Source: Delphinapterus leucas (taxonomy: Eukaryota; Chordata; Mammalia; Artiodactyla; Monodontidae). From it: DNA of 64,000 nucleotides. The notes under the pieces were generated by a model that made no database searches, was not told the DNA's origin, and saw nothing but the letters and a program-made list of their open reading frames with translations. The position numbers and the translations under genes were made by a program. Where the stretch lies: positions 9,330,185 through 9,394,184 of the forward strand of contig NW_022097993.1 in the NCBI RefSeq assembly GCF_002288925.2, written 5' to 3'. Positions 57,918-64,000 of this stretch are shown here, in pieces. The stretch's first letter is position 1. Each line of letters begins with the position of its first letter.

Positions 57918-58420
57918 TGTTCCTCATTCTCGAAGTCAGGAGACCTCCCCGACTGCACATGCGCAGAAAGGCTTCTTGGAGGTCAAAAGGGGAGTGATGC
58001 AAATCTACCCATAGGCCTCTTCAGTAGAATCCGTCTTGGCTAAGAGAGGCTCACACACATATGGGAGGATCCTGAGTTATACCAAATACGGACTCAGAAC
58101 CAGACAAATCAAAATGATTGGCCAAAGGAAACCTGGAAGAAATGCTCCATAAAAGTGATTCAAACTGCCACGAGATCGCGACTCTCTCTCTGAACCTGCC
58201 TGTGTGTCTGTCCACACGTACTATACTTCTTTTTCTTGTTTCACTACTTTCCATCTTTGTGGAGATTCTTTTTTGGCAAAGCCATAGGGCCAGGGCCTTG
58301 TCACTGACCACAGGTCTAGTGGCTAGGATTCGGTGCTCTCACTGCTGCGACCCGACCTCAATCACTGGCCGGGAACTGAAACCCTGCTTCAAGCCGCTGC
58401 AGGCTGAGGTCACCCGAGAT
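57918..58420 (+). mobile_element. LTR-like unit containing a tRNA-Glu-like segment
   Basis: It starts TGTTCCTCATTCTCG and ends ACCCGAGATCA. Inside are a TATA-like CCATAAAAGTG at about 58148, then CGACTCTCTCTCTGAACCTG and TTTGTGGAGATTC, the layout of an LTR promoter, R and U5. The segment ends with a stretch that reads like a sense tRNA-Glu. Boundaries come from TG/CA only, and no duplication was found. It may instead be a composite of an LTR and a SINE. Confidence 0.5.
58312..58378 (+). ncRNA. tRNA-Glu-like segment (SINE head or tRNA relic)
   Basis: GGTCTAGTGGCTAGGATTCG followed by GTGCTCTCACTGCTGCGACC closely follows a mammalian tRNA-Glu D arm and anticodon arm (anticodon loop CTCTCAC). The T-arm part, ACCTCAATCAC, has lost the B-box consensus. 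A functional tRNA gene is unlikely, since the arms do not pair as a full cloverleaf. Confidence 0.55.
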
Positions 58421-58828
58421 CATGGGTGCCAGTATGGCACCATCGGTCTTGACACCCAAACCAATGTTGAGTGTGGGATCAATCCCCCCCTTAATGGGAT
58501 GGCCACAGAACACTAAATCTAATACTGCTGGTTAATACATGAAGGAGACCAGAAGCTCTACGGAGTCTGTCCAATCACACATGTGCACCCAGGCTTCCTT
58601 ACCGGCTTCTGCTGGGGCACAAGCTGGGTAGGGAAGAGTGGGCCTGGGAGCCACCAGGGGTCAAACATCAGAATGGAGTCACTGCGTTTAGGTGTGAAAA
58701 TAGTCACGCACGATTTGGCTCAACTTAATATGCAGACAGGTGTGGGTCGGGTATAAATAGATGATGGCCATTTGTGCTGGGTGAAAGTTTATTATACTTT
58801 TCTGTTTGGGTATGTTTGAAATTTGCTC
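58421..58828. other. Unannotated stretch
   Basis: The end near 58790-58828 (GTTTATTATACTTTTCTG, GTATGTTTGAAATTTGC) resembles the 3' end of an old L1M element in sense, but is too short to call. Confidence 0.4.
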
Positions 58829-58837
58829 TAAGTTTTA

Positions 58838-59722
58838 TTTTACTTTTTATTATTTGTATTGCAGTCTAGTTGATTTACAATATTGTGTTATTTTCAGGTG
58901 TACAGCAAAGTGATTCAGTTATACGTATATATGTATCTATTCTTTTTCCTTATGGGTTATTACAAAATATTGAGTAGAGTTCCCTGTGCTGTACAGTAGG
59001 TTCTTGTTGTTTATCTATTTTATATATGGTAGTGTGTATATGTTAATCTCAAACTCCTAATTTATTCCTCCCCTCTCTTTCCCCTTTGGTAACCATAAGT
59101 TTGTTTTCTGTCTGTGGGTCTATTTCTGTTTTGTAAATAAGTTCATTTGTATCATTTCCTTTTAGATTCCACATATAAGTGATATCATATGATGTTTCCC
59201 TTTCTCTGTCTGATTCACTTCACTTAGTATGATAATCTCTAAGTCCATCCATGCTGCTGCAAATGGCATTATTTCATTCTTCTTTATGGCTCAGTAATAT
59301 TCCATTGTGTATATACCCCACACCTTCTTTATCCATTCATCTGTCGATGGATGGGCATTCAGGTTGCTTCCACGTCTTGGCTATGGTAAATAGTGCTGCA
59401 ATGAACATTGGGGTGCATGTATCTTTTCGAATTATGTTTTTTTCTGGACATACGTCCAGGCATGGGATTGCTGGGTCGTATGGTATTTCTATTTTTAGTT
59501 TTTTAAGGAACCTCCATACTGTTCTCCATAGTGGCTGTATCAATCTTCATTCCCACCAACAGTGTACGAGGGTTCCCTTTTCTCCACATCCTCTCCAGCA
59601 TTCATTGTTTGTAGCCTTTTTGATGGTGGCCATTCTGACTGGTGCGGGGTGATACCTCACTGTAGTTTTAATTTACATTTCTCTAATAATTTCTCTAATA
59701 ATTAGTGAAGTTGAGCATTCCA
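58838..59722 (-). mobile_element. LINE-1, 5'-truncated, minus strand
   Basis: Reverse L1: 3' UTR (TTTCAGGTGTACAGCAAAGT, CTGTGCTGTACAGTAGG) through the ORF2 C terminus (GGGATTGCTGGGTCGTATGG) to CTAATAATTAGTGAAGTTGAG. The 9-bp duplication TAAGTTTTA lies at 58829-58837 and 59723-59731. The frames at 59251-59652 read its sequence and are dead. Confidence 0.9.
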
Positions 59723-59731
59723 TAAGTTTTA

Positions 59732-61273
59732 AAAAAGTCTTCTGATCCAGTCTAATATCAAAACTTCAACCTCTCCCCCAATTAAAACTTCTCACTTTTG
59801 CTCAGAAACCTGCGGTGCGGAGTGGGACATGATCAGCTTCTCTCCCGTTTCCATTAAATCCTCCCTTCTGTGGCTCCCCGCTGTTCCAGGGCTGTGCTGA
59901 GAGCTGGTGAGAGGCTGAGGGACCTGAGAGGGTGGTGACCCAGCGTTGTGCCCTCCACAGGGTGGGCGTATCCCAATCCTCCCTGCCCACCTCCCCCCTC
60001 AGCCCTAATTCCCAGACGAGTGATGCGGTCCATTTCTGGTTGGCCCTTTACAACACCCTTGCCACCTTCAAGCCCCTCTAACTCTGTGCCCCAAGTCTCC
60101 TTCTGCCAGGGATGCCTCAGTCCTGGAGGGAGCCTCAGAGCAGAGTCTTTGTCAATGTGACTCAGGATCAGTTAATTTTTATGCATTCACTGGGCTGCAG
60201 AGAAACCCAGAATAGGACCAGTGCTCACTCTGCAAGGGCTCTGTTCTCCCTGCCTGGAGGGAATCTAGACCCCAGACCCCTCATCTAGGAGTCAAATGCC
60301 CATCCTTCGGGCCCTCACTCCAGCTAAGCACGGCAGCATCTGTAAGAACTGGAGACTGAGGGCCTGCATTTTTTTGCTTCTTACAAACCAGCCTGGGGCC
60401 GGGGGGCAGCTTCCCCCAGGACTGGGTCCTGGGAGCTCTCTACCCAACCCTCTTTTCTTACCCCAAAAGGAGACACTCTGCACTCTAGTTACTCTCCCCA
60501 GAGAAAATCTTCACTCCTAACCGTCTCACAGTCTTTTTTTTTTGGTAAATACCCTACAAGCGGAGTGTTGGGTTAAAGGTGGCCAAACTGTGTTTTGAAT
60601 TACCACTTTGCAAATTTTGCCTAAACGCTCTAGCATCTCCTCTTAGAATATGCAGGCAATTAACACCCCTCCTATCAGCTTCCTTCTGAAACCTCAGCCA
60701 AGATTCTAAAACAACAGGGAAATCACACTTAGCGCCCTCCTGGCTTGCGTTTGAGATTATTTTAAGGCAATGGTACCCAAGACATTTCAGGAAAAAAACA
60801 CAAATGTATTACACAGTGTGATGTGTGGTAGTTTTGTAAAGCCTCTTAGGATTTAGTGAAAATCATATTTTGGGTAATAAACATCAGAGGTGCAGGACAC
60901 TGAGAGGAAGACGTGGGCATTTACAGAAAATGGCTGACAATTTGCATCGACAAGTTACTGGATTCGAGATTTTAAAGACTGAGATGGGGAGAAATCCATG
61001 GAGGTTGGGGAAGTCTCACTATTACTACCCCACCAATTACAACTGAGAAAAATCTTTGTCACATTAAATCATGATATTCATGATATAGGACCCTACTTTT
61101 TTCATACCGGATGCAGAAAAAGAAGACAAGAATAAAAAGGCTGGAGGGGAAGATGCCAGGGACTGGCATCTACCAGGGAAATTTCAGGTCCCAGCAGAAG
61201 ATACAGGACCTAGTGAAACTCGGGTACCAGGAATGACCAGAGATGAACTGAGGTATTCGACATCACTCTTATT
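59732..61273. other. Unannotated stretch, GC-richer in its first half
   Basis: 59.8-60.5 kb is GC-rich with short spurious frames on both strands. A T11 run lies near 60534, followed by text vaguely like an old L1 (minus strand). No exon or gene recognised. Confidence 0.4.
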
Positions 61274-61288
61274 AAAAAAGGGACTGTC

Positions 61289-61476
61289 GGGCTTCCCTGG
61301 TGGCGCAGTGGCTGAGAGTCTGCCTACCGATGCAGGGGACGCGGGTTCGTGCCCTGGTCCGGGAGGATCCCACATGCTGCTGAGCGGCTGGGCCCGTTAG
61401 CCATGGCCGCTGAGCCTGTGCTCCGCAACGGGAGAGGCCACAAAAGTGAGAGGTCCGCGTACCGCAAAAAAAACAC
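61289..61476 (+). mobile_element. CHR-2 SINE with perfect duplication and a body deletion
   Basis: Starts GGGCTTCCCTGGTGGCGCAG, ends GTCCGCGTACCGCAAAAAAA plus a short CACAAA tail. The perfect 15-bp duplication AAAAAAGGGACTGTC lies at 61274-61288 and 61477-61491. The body reads GCTGAGCCTGTGCTCCGC, lacking the GCGTCCGGAGCCT copy that other CHR-2 copies have between two GAGCCTG words. This is either a subfamily mark or a slip deletion. Confidence 0.96.
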
Positions 61477-61491
61477 AAAAAAGGGACTGTC

Positions 61492-62715
61492 ACGTCAACT
61501 TACATGTACCTCCTATCTTGTAGTCACTAAGAGGGGTAGCCATTCAGCAAATGGCTGTTTAGAAATCCCGAGGCGTTTTATACATAACAATAGCAAAATC
61601 TTCTTAAGTTCTGCCTCTCAGCCATGGCTTTTAAACCATCCAGTTGGGTTGGGGGCAGGGAGTCTTCTTTTCAGTGGCATCTGGATGGCAATGCTCACTT
61701 TGACTCTGGGGACCGTCTGGATGCCCTCCTGGTGACGTGTCAGAAGGTACTTGGCACAGAGAACAGATTTACACAGAAGCAGAAATAATAAGGTGAGGAA
61801 CGGGAGCCCCTCAGAGAGCAGCCCTTTGCTCAGGCTGTGCCCCGCAGAGCGGGCGGGGCTGCTCCAGGGACCAGCAGGGAGGACCCACAGCCAGAAAGCC
61901 ACTCCTGTGACAAGATCCCTTTTACAGATGAGGCTTTTGCTTTCCTTGGAAGACAGGCTGCTGCTTCTACAAAGAGTAATAATAATAATAGTAACAACAG
62001 TAATCATAATGTTTTAAAAATGCTGATGTGGTTCAGCTCTCCCACGTCCTGGGAGAGGGGTTCCGAGGGAGTGGGTGACTTGCGCAAGTGTGGCACGGGC
62101 TGTGCAGAGCTCCAATGCTCCTACCACGCTGGGCGCAGGTCTGTGCAGGTGTGCTGGCCTGGCTGCCTCCCCGGGCGTCCCGCCCACTTCCGACCCACCC
62201 TGAGACGCAGGGACCCGCAGGAACTGCACCCGTGGAGGTCAGCAGGCTTCCGGCTTAGTCATGTTTCTATCATTCCGTCTTCATCCCTCTGCGTGTCAAC
62301 AAAAGCCAGGAATGTGCAACAAAGACTTCCAAAAGGAACCTCTCTCATGCGCTGTCCTTTTTGTCTTTTTCCTTTGTGTGGCTGTCACTGAATAATGGTC
62401 CCGGAGCTGGCTCACATCACTCTAAATCCCTGAGCCCGTACTGAGGAGAAGGAAGGCAGCCAATCTACCTCTGTGCACACGGAGATGTGACTCCTGGCAT
62501 TTCCACGTTCCCAGAATGGTGCCAAAATGGAATCTCTCCAGAGTCAGAGGAAGGGAATCAAAAAGTCAGTTCAGGAAGTTTCCATCTTCACTTAAGACTG
62601 CTGTGTAGACATCAATACAACATACATGTGCTCAAACGAGATAAGGTCTGTGAAGAGTCTGAACCGGGAGATCTAGTGGAGGGGGGCTGTCCCTGGGCTT
62701 CAGGATTGCTGGTCC
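61492..62715. other. Unannotated stretch with an (AAT)n run
   Basis: An AAT repeat with AAC/AGT interruptions lies at 61976-62010. Long open frames in 61618-62391 overlap on both strands in the GC-rich part and show no domain. Confidence 0.4.
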
Positions 62716-62830
62716 TATAGTCCTGGCTCTTTCTCCAACAAGGAGCTCGAGAAGATCACTTCACCTGTCCAGCCCTCGTTCCTTCCTCTAGAAAACGAGG
62801 AGTTCCTGCCAGTTTTAGCAATTTCAGATT
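62716..62830 (+). mobile_element. MIR fragment
   Basis: GATCACTTCACCTGTCCAGC with CGTTCCTTCCTCTAGAAAAC follows the MIR core in the sense direction, diverged. Confidence 0.5.
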
Positions 62831-63942
62831 CAGTCACATTTAGGGAGTTAAATCAGATTCCTGGCACTGCTTTTTGTAAGGCTGCTTTTGACCTAAGCAT
62901 ATGCGATGCTAAATATAAAGTTCCAACTGCATTTCTGTCTCCGCTTATGGCTCCTTTGACTAAGCCAAGATGAGCTTGTTTGGTTCAAAGCTAGACAGCC
63001 GGGTGCGCTGAGCACGTTCAAATTGCACTGCCTGTAACTGCAGCCTTTCTGGAATTGTCCATGGAAAAGCAGCAGGAATCTCAAGCGGGGCTATAGTCTG
63101 AATAACCAGATAAACTGCAAAGAAAAGGGCTGTTATTAACTGAGTGAAGTGAGTGAATATTTGGGCTGAAATGCATCTATTTACCAGGGTCCCATCAACC
63201 AACCAGCAGGAAATCCCCACCTCCATCTCTGGGCCAGGCCACCTAGGAACCGACTGGCCCTCTCGGGTCTCCTCTGTACCTTCAGAGGGTGGTAGGCACA
63301 CAGGCAGATGCCCACGTGGGCCTCGGAAGGCTCCACTGGTTTCCTCACAACCCTCAGGCTGTGAGGTGCTCCCTCTTCTGTGGACAAGCAGCCCCTCACC
63401 AAGGAACAGGGTCTGGGCTCGGGAACCCCACTGCTGTCACCACAGCAGGATGTGCTGTGGCATGGTGGTGCTCCAGCTGCACAGGGAGGGGGTCTTGGCG
63501 GGGCCAGGGTGCGGGGAGGTATCTCTAGTTTTGGTTTTAATCGCAGGCCGAAAACCTGCCCTTCTATGGCTTGTGCCCAGAGACTTTTCAGGAGAGCCTC
63601 GACCAGGGATGATGGTGAAAGGATGGAAATTTGTTTGCAGAGTCAAATGCAGGCTGCGGAGAAGGGGGACCTGCCTTTGATACAGGAAATTCAATGGATA
63701 ATAACAGTGGAGAGTTGAAATGTAGAGTTTTTTAAAAGTGGACAATCCCTGTTCTTACATCTGTTTGTAAAGAAAATGTAATATCTTTAAATCACTCTTC
63801 CGTAAGTAGATTATCTTTTTGCAGTGTGCAACAAACAAACAAACAAGCAAAATTGGGAACAAAGCAAACGTAATCGCATAAACTCTATAGGGTGAAGGCC
63901 TGCCAGCTCTGGAACCGCGGCAGTCAAGAAGCCCCCAGGATG
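62831..63942. other. Unannotated stretch; GC-rich at 63180-63680
   Basis: Overlapping frames up to 175 codons on both strands in a GC-rich patch have no recognised domain. An AAAC-rich patch lies at 63831-63855. No exon is supported. Confidence 0.4.
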
Positions 63943-64000
63943 GGGCTTCCCTGGTGGCGCAGTGGTTGAGAGTCTGCCTGCCAATGCAGGGGACACGGGT
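63943..64000 (+). mobile_element. CHR-2 SINE, cut by the window end
   Basis: The head GGGCTTCCCTGGTGGCGCAG with A box, GTCTGCCTGCCAATGCAGGG and the start of the B box region (GACACGGGT). The remainder lies beyond the window. Confidence 0.95.

Noticed and set aside
58312..58378. A functional tRNA-Glu gene
   Set aside because: The T arm and acceptor pairing have decayed, and the segment sits at the end of an LTR-like unit.
63153..63718. A 175-codon frame as a host gene
   Set aside because: Opposite-strand and alternative frames are equally open, composition explains it, and no domain is visible.

Overview
The window looks like nuclear DNA of a cetacean, most likely a toothed whale. The main evidence is a family of tRNA-derived SINEs of the CHR type (opening GGGCTTCCCTGGTGG, with an internal GGTTCGTGCCC B box and a tail from GAGAGGCCCGCGTACCGCAA), which occurs at least seven times on both strands with target-site duplications. 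It is accompanied by cetartiodactyl-type LINE-1s, MIR/L2 relics, hAT and Tigger-like fossils and several endogenous retroviral LTRs. I could not recognise a host protein-coding exon, a functional RNA gene, a CpG island or a CRISPR or prokaryotic feature. Every long open frame I recognised falls in a SINE or LINE-1, and the rest resemble no family I know. The best reading is intergenic or deep-intronic sequence.

Layout. 1-9.1 kb: sparse old repeats, a long CHR-1 SINE (2898-3285), an L1 3' end with a long target duplication (3718-4066), a solo LTR on the minus strand (about 6487-6932) and a CHR-2 SINE (8431-8643). 9.5-18.3 kb: a solo LTR with a 4-5 bp duplication (9567-9971), MIRs, an old LINE-1 split by an unidentified 0.96-kb insert, a 5'-inverted (twin-primed) LINE-1 (14898-16757), an old LTR fragment interrupted by a Tigger-like element, an L2 and another solo LTR (17887-18281). 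19.45-27.11 kb: a 7.7-kb decayed class I-like provirus with two LTRs, a primer-binding site and one protease-like remnant; its 3' LTR alone carries a 21-bp-unit minisatellite.

27-43 kb: mostly unannotated sequence, broken by two head-to-head LINE-1s (29.9-34.8 kb) with a SINE inside one arm, two further CHR-2 SINEs, an L2, MER5A- and MER20-type hAT elements (the MER20 holds a nested L1 tail) and an ERVL-like solo LTR (43010-43782). 44.4-54.6 kb: two LINE-1s in direct tandem, with different 5' UTR types, both with decayed ORF1 and ORF2 and both lacking a 3' end. 54.6-64 kb: an ancient L1 3' end, a MIR, an LTR-like unit containing a tRNA-Glu-like segment, an inverted 5'-truncated L1, a recent-looking CHR-2 SINE and a further SINE cut by the window end.

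These elements do not work together as a pathway. What can be read is a stratigraphy of insertions: MIR, L2 and hAT are oldest, then old LINE-1 and LTRs, then cetartiodactyl L1, then CHR-2 SINEs with near-perfect duplications. I found no convincing new biological system. The points most worth a second look are structural: the tandem 3'-less LINE-1s, the quasi-palindromic L1 pair, the L1 patch mosaic, the LTR minisatellite and the tRNA-like LTR segment.
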